Source: Streptomyces sp. PR69
GTDB taxonomy: Bacteria > Actinomycetota > Actinomycetes > Streptomycetales > Streptomycetaceae
NCBI RefSeq assembly: GCF_026420845.1
Contig: NZ_JAOWCB010000009.1
Coordinates: forward strand, 62,001-126,000
DNA length: 64,000 nucleotides
Direction of reading: 5' to 3'
The translations under genes and the position numbers were made by a program. Below, piece by piece: positions 34,143 to 43,314 of the stretch (the stretch's first letter is position 1; the number at the start of each line of letters is the position of its first letter). The notes beneath the pieces are model-generated. The model was not told the origin of the DNA. It did no database searches and saw nothing but the letters and a program-made list of their open reading frames with translations.

Positions 34143-34844
34143 ATGAGCGCGATCCGAGGAGCCAGAGAGCGGGCCCGCATCGAAGTGACCACGGCCATCA
34201 AGAGCGAGGCTCGCAGACAGCTCGCGGAGGAGGGCGCCGCCAAGCTCTCGCTGCGTGCCGTCGCCCGTGAGCTGGGCATGGTCTCCTCGGCGCTGTACCG
34301 CTACTTCCCCAGCCGCGACGACCTGCTGACCGCCCTGATCGTCGACGCGTACGACGCCGTCGGCGCCGCCGCGGAGGCCGCGCTGGCCGACGGCCGGGAG
34401 GGCGAGGGCGCCCTCGGCCCCCGAGACCGCTGGAACGCCGTATGCGCCGCCGTTCGCGCCTGGGCCCTCGCCCACCCCCATGAGTACGCCCTGGTCTACG
34501 GCTCCCCGGTGCCCGGCTACACCGCCCCCGGCGACACCGTCGGGCCCGCCTCCCGCGTCGGGCTCACTCTGGTCTCCATCGCCCGTGACGCCTGTCGCGC
34601 GGACGCGCTCGCCCCTCCGCCGCTCCCCGGCGAACTGCGCCCCGAGGCGGCGCGGATCGCCGCGGACCTCGCCCCCGATCTGCCGCCCGCCGTCGCCCTC
34701 GCCCTCGTCGCCGCCTGGGCGCAGCTCTTCGGGCTCATCTCCTTCGAGGTCTTCGGCCAGTTTCACCGGGTGATCGAGGACCGTGACGCCTTCTTCGCCC
34801 AGGCCGTGGCCCGCCTTGCGGAGGGCATCGGCCTGCGGCGCTGA
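34143..34844 (+). CDS. TetR-family regulator divergent from F420-type gene
   Basis: 233 residues. HTH is LSLRAVARELGMVSSALYRYFPSRDDLLTALI. The C-terminal domain (TetR_C type with VALALVAAWAQLFGLISFEVFGQF) resembles the actinobacterial group with WHG/TetR_C_13-like tails. It probably represses itself and the divergent F420-type gene through the paired GAGCACTGCTC operators. The ATG at 34143 is the only in-frame start close to the HTH. Confidence 0.9.
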   Translation: MSAIRGARERARIEVTTAIKSEARRQLAEEGAAKLSLRAVARELGMVSSALYRYFPSRDDLLTALIVDAYDAVGAAAEAALADGREGEGALGPRDRWNAVCAAVRAWALAHPHEYALVYGSPVPGYTAPGDTVGPASRVGLTLVSIARDACRADALAPPPLPGELRPEAARIAADLAPDLPPAVALALVAAWAQLFGLISFEVFGQFHRVIEDRDAFFAQAVARLAEGIGLRR

Positions 34845-34896
34845 GCGTGCGTGCCCGCCCTCGGACCGGGGAGCGGGCCCAACTGGTGGCGTCGGC

Positions 34897-35238
34897 CTAT
34901 GAGTCGGGCCCGGTGAGGCCGGGCTGGCTCGGCTGGCCCGGCTTCCCTCCGGCCGCCGGGCGGGCCGTGCGCATCGCAGCCGTACGCGTCGTTTGCGCCG
35001 CACGGGCGAAGCGCCACAGGACCGTCACGACCCGGAGCGCGAACACCACGGCCGCGGCGGCCGTGCCGACGACCGGCAGACCCCCCTCCAGCGCATCCGG
35101 CAGCGCGAAGGCCAGGGCCGGCCCGGCGACCGCTCCGAAGACCAGTGCGGCGGCGAAGGCCGCACTGAACAGCGCATAGCCGATCTCGACCGTGATCTCG
35201 TCACGGTCGGTCTGAGTCCGCCTGGCGGGCTGGGTCAT
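34897..35238 (-). CDS. Small two-helix membrane protein (DUF6332-like)
   Basis: 113 residues. RDEITVEIGYALFSAAFAAALVFGAVAGPALAFAL and GGLPVVGTAAAAVVFALRVVTVLW are two membrane helices, and the tail is Arg/Gly/Pro-rich. It resembles the Streptomyces family annotated DUF6332, with only moderate confidence. It is convergent with the TetR gene. Function unknown. Confidence 0.6.
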   Translation of the reverse strand: MTQPARRTQTDRDEITVEIGYALFSAAFAAALVFGAVAGPALAFALPDALEGGLPVVGTAAAAVVFALRVVTVLWRFARAAQTTRTAAMRTARPAAGGKPGQPSQPGLTGPDS

Positions 35239-35283
35239 GGCCGTAGTGTCACACGCACGCCTCGGCCACGACCAGACGAGGCG

Positions 35284-36027
35284 CTAGGACCAGGTGATGG
35301 CCGAGCGCTCGCGCCACAGTTCGGCCAGGCCCGCATCGCCGGTGACCGAAACCGCCGTCAGCGGAAGGCGGTTCCACAGGGTCAGATAGAGCTGGTCGGC
35401 CGGACCGCTCAGCTCGCAGTCCGCGGGGCCGTCGTCCGTGCGCTCGGCGCGGGGCGGCTCGGCCGACAGCCGTACGGTCCACACATCGCCCGTGTCGACG
35501 GCCCGGAGGCGCAGCACGCGGGGCTCCTCGCTGCGCACCCGGCTGTGCGAACGGGCGTGGAAGCCGCCGAGCAGCTCGTCGATGCCGTCGGCGGCGAAGC
35601 CCGCGGCCACCGGCCCCGGCTTGCCGTCGCGTGCCCACTCGGCGTCCGCCCGGTGCACCGCGGTTTCATGCGCCTGCCGCCGCGCCCAGAACGCCAGCGG
35701 CGAGGGCGCGGGGAGAAACGTCCAGCACTCGAGGTCGTCGGCCGCTTCACTGAGCGCGGCCACCAGCAGTCCATGGCCCTCCCGGAACCACTCCACCAGC
35801 GCCTCGCCGTCGAGGTCGGGCTCGCCGTCGCCGGGGCGGAACTCCGTGAGTCCCTCGGCCACGAAGGCCGTCGCCCACCGGTGGACCATGCCCGTGTGCC
35901 GCAGCAGATCCCGCACGGTCCAGCCGGGGCACGTCGGCACGGCGGCCGCCGTGCCCGCCGCCTGCGCGGCTCCGGCCAGCAACTGGCCCTCCCGGACCAG
36001 GGACTTGATCAGTTCAGCCGTCTCCAT
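35284..36027 (-). CDS. Maleylpyruvate isomerase-family (mycothiol-type) protein
   Basis: 247 residues. The DinB-like N-terminal domain includes VPTCPGWTVRDLLRHTGMVHRWA, with the metal-binding His, and FWARRQAHETAVHRADAE, with two more His ligands. A C-terminal MDMPI-C-like domain follows. Family members are mycothiol-dependent isomerases or S-transferases, and most are uncharacterised. The ATG is preceded by CACAAT at 6 bases and no ribosome site. It overlaps the end of the MFS gene by 14 bases. Confidence 0.85.
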   Translation of the reverse strand: METAELIKSLVREGQLLAGAAQAAGTAAAVPTCPGWTVRDLLRHTGMVHRWATAFVAEGLTEFRPGDGEPDLDGEALVEWFREGHGLLVAALSEAADDLECWTFLPAPSPLAFWARRQAHETAVHRADAEWARDGKPGPVAAGFAADGIDELLGGFHARSHSRVRSEEPRVLRLRAVDTGDVWTVRLSAEPPRAERTDDGPADCELSGPADQLYLTLWNRLPLTAVSVTGDAGLAELWRERSAITWS

Positions 36028-37438
36028 GCGGCGATTGTGCCACTTGGCTGCGGTGGTCCGTCGACGCGAGCGCGCGGGGCTCCCGTGGGCGCCGGGGCTC
36101 CGCGCCGTGCCGGAACTCCTGGCCGGTGCGGGCCTGGCGCCGCATGGAGCCGGGCCCGTGCTCCGGTCCGGAAAGCCCGCGCTCCGGCCCGGAAAGGCGG
36201 CGTGAGCCGTATCCGATGACCGCGGCCGCGGCAGCGAGCGCCGCCACGGTCGTCAGCGCCGTGGGGAGCGAGAACCAGTCCGCGAGGAAGCCGATCGCGG
36301 GAGGCCCCAGCAGCATCCCGCCGTATCCGAGCGTCGAGGCGGCCGCGACGCCCGCGGGCCCGGCGAGCGCGCCCGCCCGGTCCACCGCGACCGGGAAGAT
36401 ATTGGCCAGCCCGAGGCCGGTCACGGCGAAGCCGAGCAGAGCCGCCCAGACGGTCGGGGCGAGCGCGCCGAGGAGCATGCCGGCGGCGGCCGTCGCGCCC
36501 CCGGCCACCAGGGTGCGCGTCTGCCCCAGCCGTTCGAGCAGAGCCGTGCCGCAGAGCCGCCCGGCGGTCATGGCCAGTGCGAACAGGGAGTACCCGGCGG
36601 CCGCGAGACCCGGGTGGGCGTGCAGGTCCTGTTCGAGGTGGAGCGCCCCCCAGTCGGCGAGCGCCCCTTCCCCGTACGCCGTGCACAGCGCGATGACGCC
36701 GAAGAGGATCACGATCCGGCGGGTGCGGGGCGGCATGCGGCGCGATGCGTTCGCACCTGTCGGCGTCTCGGTGCCCGCGCCCGCGCCCGCGCCCGTGTAC
36801 GTGTCCATGGCCGCGGTGGCCTCCGGCGCGGCCTGCGGCGGGGTACGCAGCAGCGCGGGTCCGGCGGCCGCGGTCACCAGCAGCCCCGCCCCGGTGAGCG
36901 CGGTCAGATGCGCCGCCGGGCTCAACCCGCCCGCGACCAGGCCGCCGAGGCCCGCGCCGAGCATCCCGCCCAGGCTGAACGCGGCGTGGAAGCTCGGCAT
37001 GACCGGCCTGCGCAGGGCGGCGACGAGATCGACGGCGGCACTGTTCATCGCCACATTGATCGCGCCGTAGGCGGTGCCGAACACCAGCAGCACCAGCCCC
37101 AGGGCGAGCGCCGAGTGGGTCAGCGGGGGCAGCGCGATGCTGAGCGAGAGCAGCGCGCCGCTCGCCACCGTCATGGGGCGGCTGCCGAAGCGGCGGCAGA
37201 GGCGGCCCGTCAGCGTCATGGTCACCACGGCGCCGGCGGAGACGCCGAGCAGGGCGAGCCCGAGGTCGCTGGCGGACGCGCCGGTCTGCTGCTTGATCGC
37301 CGGGATCCGGACGACCCAGCCGGCGAAGAGAAAGCCGTCGAGGGCGAAGAAGACGGTGAGCGCGGTGCGAAGGCGGGTGAGGGCTGCGGGGGCAGGGCCT
37401 GGGGGAACGGCCGTTCCGAGTTTGTTTATGAGCGGCAC
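36014..37438 (-). CDS. MFS transporter
   Basis: 474 residues with about 12 membrane segments. LTVFFALDGFLFAGWVVRIPAIKQ opens helix 1, and the loop motif LTGRLCRRFGSRPM between helices 2 and 3 is the MFS signature. Closest in style to FucP/YbjJ-like drug or sugar exporters. The last 65 residues are hydrophilic and repetitive (GLSGPE twice), unusual for the family. The GTG at 37436-37438 has TATTCT 6 bases upstream and no Shine-Dalgarno, so it is probably leaderless. Confidence 0.88.
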   Translation of the reverse strand: MPLINKLGTAVPPGPAPAALTRLRTALTVFFALDGFLFAGWVVRIPAIKQQTGASASDLGLALLGVSAGAVVTMTLTGRLCRRFGSRPMTVASGALLSLSIALPPLTHSALALGLVLLVFGTAYGAINVAMNSAAVDLVAALRRPVMPSFHAAFSLGGMLGAGLGGLVAGGLSPAAHLTALTGAGLLVTAAAGPALLRTPPQAAPEATAAMDTYTGAGAGAGTETPTGANASRRMPPRTRRIVILFGVIALCTAYGEGALADWGALHLEQDLHAHPGLAAAGYSLFALAMTAGRLCGTALLERLGQTRTLVAGGATAAAGMLLGALAPTVWAALLGFAVTGLGLANIFPVAVDRAGALAGPAGVAAASTLGYGGMLLGPPAIGFLADWFSLPTALTTVAALAAAAAVIGYGSRRLSGPERGLSGPEHGPGSMRRQARTGQEFRHGAEPRRPREPRALASTDHRSQVAQSPHGDG

Positions 37439-37444
37439 AAATTC

Positions 37445-37450
37445 AGAATA
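37445..37450 (-). promoter_or_regulatory. -10 box of a leaderless promoter for the MFS gene
   Basis: TATTCT on the minus strand, 6 bases before the GTG start. Confidence 0.5.
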
Positions 37451-37525
37451 GGGGCCATGGCCCGTCGGCGTCCACTCGCCGACGGGCCGTCAGCGGCGCA
37501 TCTCGCGTACTGCCCTTGCGGCCCG

Positions 37526-37866
37526 TCACACGGCCCGTACCAAGGCGGCCGCCGTCGCCGGGAGTTCCCGCTCGGCGACCAGACCGGCCAGCGCCTCGGG
37601 GTCGTGCGGCAGACCCAGCCGCTCCGCCCCTCCAGCGCCCTGCCGTCCGGATACGAATGCTCGCCCCCGCGGGTCCAATGCCGGGCATCCGCCTGAGCAG
37701 ACCGCGCAGCTCGTCCAGGTCGCCGCCCGCCTGTGCGCGGAGCCTGCGCAGATCGCCGCCGTACGACTCCAGCAGGCAGCTTCGGACCCTCGCCCGGCTG
37801 GGTCGCCGTCCGCTCGTCACAGCGCCGGCAGCCTCCCTCGCCGAGGGCCTCCACACGCTGCTGCAC
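37526..37866 (-). pseudogene. Decayed endonuclease (HhH-type) gene
   Basis: Three frames on the minus strand carry consecutive pieces of one protein. The first is QQRVEALGEGGCRRCDERTA (from 37866). The second is SYGGDLRRLRAQAGGDLDEL, running into LRRMPGIGPAGASI. The third is GAERLGLPHDPEALAGLVAE, ending RAV and a stop at 37526. In order they match the C-terminal part of the small helix-hairpin-helix endonuclease-like proteins common in streptomycetes (the PGIGPxGA hairpin is clear). At least two frameshifts and the missing N-terminal half make it a remnant. No intact copy is in the window. Confidence 0.75.
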
Positions 37867-38062
37867 GCACGGTCGCCGCGTCCCGCTCGGAGCCGGATGC
37901 GCGTGTACGGCTCGTACCGCTCGTACGGCGTGCCATGCCGCCTCCAGGCTTCTCGGTGGAGCTGCCCGCAGTGCCCCGCGGCCAGGGGCCGAAACAGGCC
38001 ATGCGCGGTCCGCGGCGGCCTGGCCGCCAGGTCAATTGCCCGATCATGGGAGACTCGCACCC

Positions 38063-39277
38063 ATGAACGGCAAGGCGACGACGGCGAGAACACGGCTGGA
38101 GAGAGGGCGCAGCGCCCTCGGCCCCGCGCTGGAACTGGTGCACACCGGAAGGGCCCCCACGCGCGCCGTGCTCACCGCCGAACTGGGCGTCACCCGCGCC
38201 ACCGCCGGCGCGGTGGCCGCGGAGCTGGAGGCGCTCGGCCTCATCCGCGTCGACTCGCGGCCGACCGCCGCCGCGGGCCACCAGGGCCGTCCCTCGCACC
38301 GCCTCGCCATCGACGACACCGGGCCGGTCGTGCTCGCGGCCCAGGTGCACGCCGACGGCTTCCGGGCCGCGCTCATCTCGCTCGGCGGGCACATGGTGGC
38401 GACCGCGCCCGGCTGCGTCACCGTCTCCGCCGACCCCGCTCAGGTGCTCGGCGAGGTCGTCCAGGCGGGCGCGGGCCTGCTGCGCGAGAGCGGCCGCCGC
38501 TGCGTCGGCGCGGGTCTCGCCGTGCCCTCCGCCGTCGCCGAACCCGAGGGGACCGCGCTCAACCCGCTGCATCTGGCATGGCCGGCCGGGGCCCCCGTGC
38601 GGGACATCTTCGCCGCGCAGGTACGGGCGGCCGGCATCGAAGGGCCTTCCTTCACCGGCAACGACGTCAACCTCGCGGCGCTGGCCGAACACCGGCACGG
38701 GGCGGGACGCGGCGCTCAGCATCTGCTCTGCGTGGCCACCGGGCACCGCGGCGTGGGCGGCGCGCTCGTCCTCGACGGCCGGCTGCACACCGGCAGTTCC
38801 GGACTGGCGCTCGAGGTCGGCCATCTCACCGTCAACCCCGAGGGCCGCCCGTGCCACTGCGGCAGCCGCGGCTGTCTCGACGTCGAGGCCGACCCGCTGG
38901 CCTTCCTCACCGCGGCCGGCCGCGAGCCCGGCCCCGAGGTCTCCCTGCTCCAGCAGTCCCGCGAGCTGCTCCGCGGGGAGTACGACGACCCCGGGGTACG
39001 GGCCGCCTGCGAGGAACTCATCGACCGCCTCGGCCTCGGGCTCGCCGGTCTGGTCAACATCCTCAACCCCGACCGCATCATCCTCGGCGGGCTGCACCGC
39101 GAACTCCTGGACGCGGACCCGGAGCGGCTGCGGGCCGTGGTCGCGGACCGCAGCCTGTGGGGGCGCAGCGGGGGAGTGCCGATCCTGCCGTGCAGCCTTG
39201 ACCACAACAGCCTGGTGGGGGCGGCGGAGCTGGCGTGGCAGCCGGTGCTGGACGACCCCCTCGCCGCGCTCGCCTGA
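38063..39277 (+). CDS. ROK-family transcriptional repressor (NagC/XylR type)
   Basis: 404 residues. The N-terminal winged helix is APTRAVLTAELGVTRATAGAVAAELEALGLI. The ROK domain follows: PVVLAAQVHADGFRAALISL, NDVNLAALAEHRHG, and the zinc motif GHLTVNPEGRPCHCGSRGCLD. Such proteins repress sugar uptake or catabolism genes until sugar or sugar-phosphate binds. ATG 38063 has no clear ribosome site. About 190 bases before it contain only the end of the decayed endonuclease region. Confidence 0.88.
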   Translation: MNGKATTARTRLERGRSALGPALELVHTGRAPTRAVLTAELGVTRATAGAVAAELEALGLIRVDSRPTAAAGHQGRPSHRLAIDDTGPVVLAAQVHADGFRAALISLGGHMVATAPGCVTVSADPAQVLGEVVQAGAGLLRESGRRCVGAGLAVPSAVAEPEGTALNPLHLAWPAGAPVRDIFAAQVRAAGIEGPSFTGNDVNLAALAEHRHGAGRGAQHLLCVATGHRGVGGALVLDGRLHTGSSGLALEVGHLTVNPEGRPCHCGSRGCLDVEADPLAFLTAAGREPGPEVSLLQQSRELLRGEYDDPGVRAACEELIDRLGLGLAGLVNILNPDRIILGGLHRELLDADPERLRAVVADRSLWGRSGGVPILPCSLDHNSLVGAAELAWQPVLDDPLAALA

Positions 39278-39344
39278 ACCCGGGGCTCCGCCCCGGACCC
39301 CGGCCTCGACGGACCCCGCGCCTCAACCGCCGGCAGGCGGCGAC

Positions 39345-39371
39345 CTGAATCGGCTGAATCGGCTGAATCGG
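39345..39371. repeat. 9-base tandem repeat, 3 copies
   Basis: Three perfect copies of CTGAATCGG in the gap before the YihY-type gene. Confidence 0.85.
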
Positions 39372-39432
39372 CCGTGACCCGTCCGGGCGCACTGGGGGCG
39401 GGTCGCCTCTGTCTCGCGGGTAGCGAGGACGT

Positions 39433-40281
39433 ATGAGCCACAGGCGTGCCCGCGCGGCCCACCACGCCCACCGTCTCCGGGACCTGCACCGCAGGATCCT
39501 TGAGTCGCCGGTCGGGCTGGGCTGGTACCGGGCGCGCCAGATGGAGCTGATGCACCGGGCGATGGGCTTCGCCGCGCTGGGGTTCCTCACGCTCGTCCCG
39601 CTGCTCATCGTGGTCGCCGCGGCCGACCCGGCCAGCGGCGAGGGGTTCGCCCGCTGGCTGGGGGAGGCCCTGGGGGTCTCGGAGGCCTCCCAGGAGGAGG
39701 TCAGGGAGCTGTTCGGGGTCCCGGACGAGGCGCTGCAGCGCACCACCGCCTTCGGGCTCGCCGCGCTGACCGTGTTCGGGCTGACCTTCGGCTCCGTGGT
39801 GCAGACCGGTTATGAGCGGGTCTGGGACCTGCCGACCGCACGCTGGCACACCATGTGGCGGCATATCGTCTGGCTGGCCCTGCTGATCTTCGCACTGGTC
39901 GCGTTCGTCAACACCCCGGTCCCGGAGGACGCGGGCTGGCGCACCTTCGCAGCCGCGCTGCTCGATCTGATCGGCGCCTTCGTCTTCTTCTGGCTCTCGC
40001 AGCGGCTGCTGCTCGGCGGGCGGGTGAAGTGGCGGGCGCTGCTGCCCGGAGCGGTGACCACCGCGCTGGCGATGCTGGGGCTGCGGATCTTCTCCCAGCT
40101 CGTCTTCTCACCGCTGATCGCGTCAAACGCGGTCACCTACGGTCCCTTCGGGACCGTCCTGGTCATCCAGTCCTGGCTCGTCGGCGTCGGCGTGGTCGTC
40201 TACGGCGGGGCGCTCGTCGGCCGGCTCATCCACGAACACCGCACCGAGCGCAGGATCAGCCGCGAGTTCGGCGTGCCCTGA
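39433..40281 (+). CDS. YihY/BrkB-type inner membrane protein
   Basis: 282 residues. The family core is visible: MHRAMGFAALGFLTLVPLLIVVAAA, GSVVQTGYERVWDLP, the six-helix bundle, WRALLPGAVTTALAMLGLRIFSQLVFSPL, and AVTYGPFGTVLVIQSWLVGVGVVVYGGALVG. The old annotation as ribonuclease BN is wrong for this family, and its function is unknown. ATG 39433 is preceded by GCGAGGACGT. A short hairpin that uses both stop codons separates it from the convergent HATPase gene. Confidence 0.88.
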   Translation: MSHRRARAAHHAHRLRDLHRRILESPVGLGWYRARQMELMHRAMGFAALGFLTLVPLLIVVAAADPASGEGFARWLGEALGVSEASQEEVRELFGVPDEALQRTTAFGLAALTVFGLTFGSVVQTGYERVWDLPTARWHTMWRHIVWLALLIFALVAFVNTPVPEDAGWRTFAAALLDLIGAFVFFWLSQRLLLGGRVKWRALLPGAVTTALAMLGLRIFSQLVFSPLIASNAVTYGPFGTVLVIQSWLVGVGVVVYGGALVGRLIHEHRTERRISREFGVP

Positions 40282-40323
40282 GCGCCGCCGCCGCGCGGAG
40301 CGGCCGCGGGCACAGGGCGCTCA
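40279..40323. terminator. Convergent hairpin built on two stop codons
   Basis: TGAGCGCC at 40279-40286 pairs with GGCGCTCA at 40316-40323. Each arm contains the TGA of one of the two convergent genes. The arms are 8 bases with a GC-rich interior. Confidence 0.5.
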
Positions 40324-40950
40324 GCCCGCCACCGCCGAGCGTGCGGTCGCAGGGCCGCTCCGCCCCGGCTGGTCCTCCTCCGCTGGGAAGGGGCCGTCAG
40401 TCGACGCGCCGTACAGGGCCCGGTGGGCGGCTGCCAGGGGCAGCGGCGGGGGCGGCGCGGCGAGCGTGAACCAGACGACCTTGCCGTCCTCGCCGTCCGG
40501 CCGTGCGCCCCAGCTCTCGCTCATCGCCTCTATGAGGGCGAGCCCACGGCCGGATGTGGCGAACGGGTCGGCGTCTCCTGCCTCTTCGGCGCCCTCCGCC
40601 CCTTCGCCGCCGGCGCCGGTGCCGACACAGGCGCCGGCGCCGGCGTTGGCACAGGTGTCGGCACCCGTCAGGGTTCCGCCATGGCGGACGGGAAGACGCG
40701 GATCGTGATCACGGACGGAGACCCGGAGCACGCCCCGCAGCAACTTCAGCTCCACCCTGCACATCTTGTCCGGCTGTGCATGGCGATGGACATTCGTCAG
40801 CAACTCGGTGACGCCGAGCGCCGCATGGTCGATCAGCGGATCGAGGTGCCAGTAGCGCAGCTGCGCGGAGATGATTCTGCGTACCTGACCGATCCGCGAC
40901 GGCAGGGCCTGGAGCTCCACCGTGCAGTGCCTGCTTGGCTGGCTGATCAC
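40321..40950 (-). CDS. HATPase_c anti-sigma-factor-like protein
   Basis: 209 residues. The GHKL ATPase boxes are LGVTELLTNVHRHA (N box) and SGRGLALIEAMSESWG (G box). These single-domain proteins act as anti-sigma or anti-anti-sigma switch kinases in streptomycetes (RsbW/SpoIIAB-like). Between the boxes is a low-complexity insert of Gly/Ala/Thr repeats (GADTCANAGAGACVGTGAGG), which looks like a recent expansion. The GTG at 40948-40950 has GGGGAG 9 bases upstream. Confidence 0.88.
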   Translation of the reverse strand: MISQPSRHCTVELQALPSRIGQVRRIISAQLRYWHLDPLIDHAALGVTELLTNVHRHAQPDKMCRVELKLLRGVLRVSVRDHDPRLPVRHGGTLTGADTCANAGAGACVGTGAGGEGAEGAEEAGDADPFATSGRGLALIEAMSESWGARPDGEDGKVVWFTLAAPPPPLPLAAAHRALYGASTDGPFPAEEDQPGRSGPATARSAVAG

Positions 40951-41060
40951 GGCTGCGACTCCCCGAATGAGGTCCGGAAGAAGACGAAGGGTCGGATGCG
41001 TAAGGCCAGGGTGGGCCCATGCACGCCGCCGCGCAACTCATGGCGTCCGACCGGGCACGC

Positions 41061-41378
41061 TCAGTGGCGCTCGCCCCGCACCGCCTCCAGGAAGCGCCCG
41101 GCCAGCGCCCTGCCATCGCGTATCCGGCTGCCGCCCTGCCCCATGGTGAGGCGATACCGGTGGCCGTTGAGCGTGGCGACCGTGCTGTCGCCGCCCGCGA
41201 ACCAGGGCTTTCCCGCCCGCACGGCACGCAGGGGGGCGCTGTCGATCACCCGGCCGTAGCTGGTCAGCAGCGCCAGCCTGCCATCCTTGATCAGCACCTC
41301 GCCGGCCCTGGTGAGCGAACGCGGCCACCGCTCGATCCGCACACCCGTCGCACGGAACTCGGGCTCCGTCATCTCCAT
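41061..41378 (-). CDS. Hypothetical small protein
   Basis: 105 residues, soluble, rich in Arg and Gly. [50 protein letters not shown] suggests a mostly beta fold (PH-like or DUF-type). I do not recognise a family. ATG 41376-41378 follows AAGGGGG, and a second ATG is two codons later. It lies 110 bases upstream of the HATPase gene on the same strand and might be co-transcribed. Confidence 0.6.
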   Translation of the reverse strand: MEMTEPEFRATGVRIERWPRSLTRAGEVLIKDGRLALLTSYGRVIDSAPLRAVRAGKPWFAGGDSTVATLNGHRYRLTMGQGGSRIRDGRALAGRFLEAVRGERH

Positions 41379-41447
41379 CGGCTCAGGCCCCCTTCGCACC
41401 GGTTCCTGCTCGCAGTCTGCACAACAACCGGCCCACGCACCAGAGCG

Positions 41448-41466
41448 TGTGGGACAGCTGCCCACA
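41448..41466. promoter_or_regulatory. Inverted repeat before the Cds1-like gene
   Basis: TGTGGG (41448-41453) and CCCACA (41461-41466) flank ACAGCTG. The dyad is about 100 bases before the Cds1-like start and 70 before the small hypothetical gene, so it may control either. Confidence 0.4.
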
Positions 41467-41563
41467 AGTGACCCCTATGGATGCCCAAAGTGAATGTTTT
41501 CGCAGGTCGTGGGCTTACTGTTGCAGGTGTGGACCGACGGCGAAGAGGCGAGGTACGGCGCGT

Positions 41564-42697
41564 ATGAGCATCAGTGAGCAGTCAGTGACAGGCCGGGCGG
41601 CCGCCACCGTGGACGTGGACCGCAGCGACCTCGCATACCGGGAGTGGCTCAAGGACGCCGTGCGCAAGGTGCAGGCCGACGCCAATCGCTCGGCCGACAC
41701 CCATCTGCTGCGTTTCCCGCTCCCGGAGGAGTGGGGGATCGACCTCTACCTCAAGGACGAGTCCACCCACCCCACCGGCAGCCTGAAGCACCGCCTCGCC
41801 CGCTCGCTCTTCCTGTACGGGCTGTGCAACGGCTGGATCAGGCCGGACAAGCCGGTCATCGAGGCGTCCAGCGGCTCCACCGCCGTGTCGGAGGCGTACT
41901 TCGCCAAGCTGATCGGGGTTCCGTTCATCGCCGTGATGCCCCGCACGACCAGCGCCGAGAAGTGCCGGCTGATCGAATTCCACGGCGGGCGGTGCCATTT
42001 CGTGGACGACCCGCGCACGATGTACGAGGAGTCGGCGGCGCTCGCGGAACGCACCGGCGGCCACTACATGGACCAGTTCACCTATGCCGAGCGGGCCACG
42101 GACTGGCGCGGCAACAACAACATCGCCGAATCGATCTACCAGCAGCTGCGGCTGGAGCGCTACCCGGTGCCCGCCTGGATCGTCGCCACGGCGGGCACCG
42201 GCGGCACCTCGGCGACCATCGCCCGCTATGTGCGCTACATGCAGTACGACACCCGCGTCTGTGTGCCGGACCCGGAGAACTCCTGTTTCTTCGACGGCTG
42301 GACGCGCAACGACCCCCACGCCGCCAGCGACTGCGGCTCCCGGATCGAGGGCATCGGCCGGCCGCGGATGGAGCCCAGCTTTGTGCCCGGGGCCATCGAC
42401 CGGATGATGAAGGTGCCGGACGCGGCCACCGTGGCGGCCGTACGGGCGCTGGAGCGTGTCATCGGCCGCAAGGCGGGCGGCTCCACCGGCACCGGGCTGT
42501 GGAGCGCGCTCAAGATCGTCGCCGAGATGGTGCAGCGAGGGGAGCGGGGCAGCGTCGTCACCCTGATCTGCGACCCCGGCGACCGCTACCTCGACAAGTA
42601 CTACTCCGACGACTGGCTGGCGGAGCAGGGCCTGGACATCGCGCCGTACACGGCGGCCGTCGAGCAGTTCCTCACCACCGGAAAGTGGCCGGACTGA
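41564..42697 (+). CDS. PLP-dependent cysteine synthase-fold enzyme (Cds1-like)
   Basis: 377 residues, fold-type [19 protein letters not shown] carries the Schiff-base Lys, [26 protein letters not shown] the substrate loop, and [16 protein letters not shown] the phosphate-binding Gly loop. The overall layout resembles mycobacterial Cds1, an L-cysteine desulfhydrase that releases sulfide, more than CysK/CysM. ATG 41564 follows GAGGCGAGG. It is monocistronic, with a 6+6 dyad upstream. Confidence 0.85.
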   Translation: MSISEQSVTGRAAATVDVDRSDLAYREWLKDAVRKVQADANRSADTHLLRFPLPEEWGIDLYLKDESTHPTGSLKHRLARSLFLYGLCNGWIRPDKPVIEASSGSTAVSEAYFAKLIGVPFIAVMPRTTSAEKCRLIEFHGGRCHFVDDPRTMYEESAALAERTGGHYMDQFTYAERATDWRGNNNIAESIYQQLRLERYPVPAWIVATAGTGGTSATIARYVRYMQYDTRVCVPDPENSCFFDGWTRNDPHAASDCGSRIEGIGRPRMEPSFVPGAIDRMMKVPDAATVAAVRALERVIGRKAGGSTGTGLWSALKIVAEMVQRGERGSVVTLICDPGDRYLDKYYSDDWLAEQGLDIAPYTAAVEQFLTTGKWPD

Positions 42698-42764
42698 TCT
42701 GATCGACAGGACTGATCTGATCGACCGGACTGGCCGGACTGCCCGGGGCGAGTGCCGGCCCCGG

Positions 42765-43256
42765 TCAGGGAGCGGGCGAACGGGCGAGCAGGCGCTCAAG
42801 ACCGCGCACCGCCGTGGTGAAGGCCCGTCCCGGCCCCCGGCGCCCCAGGCGCATCGCGATCCGCAGCGGCGCCGGACCGTCGGCGGCCATGGTCCACTGC
42901 ACGCGGCAGCCTCCGGGGGCGGGAGTGAGCCGCCACTCCTCCAGCAGCGCCCGCGGGCCGGGCGCGTTGGTCTGGTCCACCCGGTACGCGTACCGCGCGC
43001 CGGGCTGAGCCGCCAGGATCGTCTCGCCGAAGACGACGCCGCCCTTGAGGCGGATCTCGCGGCCCGCCCCCTGGTGCGTGGACCGCGCGGCGACGACGGC
43101 CGTGAACCAGCGCGGCCAGCCGGCCACATCGTCCGCGAGCGCCCGGTACACCGCGTCGGGCGCGGCCGCGATCTCGTCGGCGAACACCAGCCGCACCGGC
43201 GCGGTGGCGAGGAAGTCAAGCTCCACAGGGCGCAGAGCGCGGAGTGGGCGAGCCAT
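42765..43256 (-). CDS. SRPBCC-family protein A
   Basis: 163 residues. The START-like polyketide-cyclase/SRPBCC fold shows as VRLVFADEIAAAPDAVYRALADDVAGWPRWF followed by beta strands and a closing helix RAFTTAVRGLERLLARS. The hydrophobic cavity binds an unknown lipid or polyketide-like ligand. ATG 43254-43256 has a very strong GGAGGAGG site. It is in tandem with a second SRPBCC gene 58 bases upstream. Confidence 0.85.
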   Translation of the reverse strand: MARPLRALRPVELDFLATAPVRLVFADEIAAAPDAVYRALADDVAGWPRWFTAVVAARSTHQGAGREIRLKGGVVFGETILAAQPGARYAYRVDQTNAPGPRALLEEWRLTPAPGGCRVQWTMAADGPAPLRIAMRLGRRGPGRAFTTAVRGLERLLARSPAP

Positions 43257-43314
43257 GGACCGTACCTCCTCCGGGAGGGATCGGATGGGCCCGCTCACCA
43301 TAACTGGCGACCCG

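Noticed and set aside
37443..38093. 217-codon minus-strand frame as an intact gene
   Set aside because: Only its middle carries recognisable protein. The flanking homology continues in other frames, so it is part of the decayed endonuclease gene.
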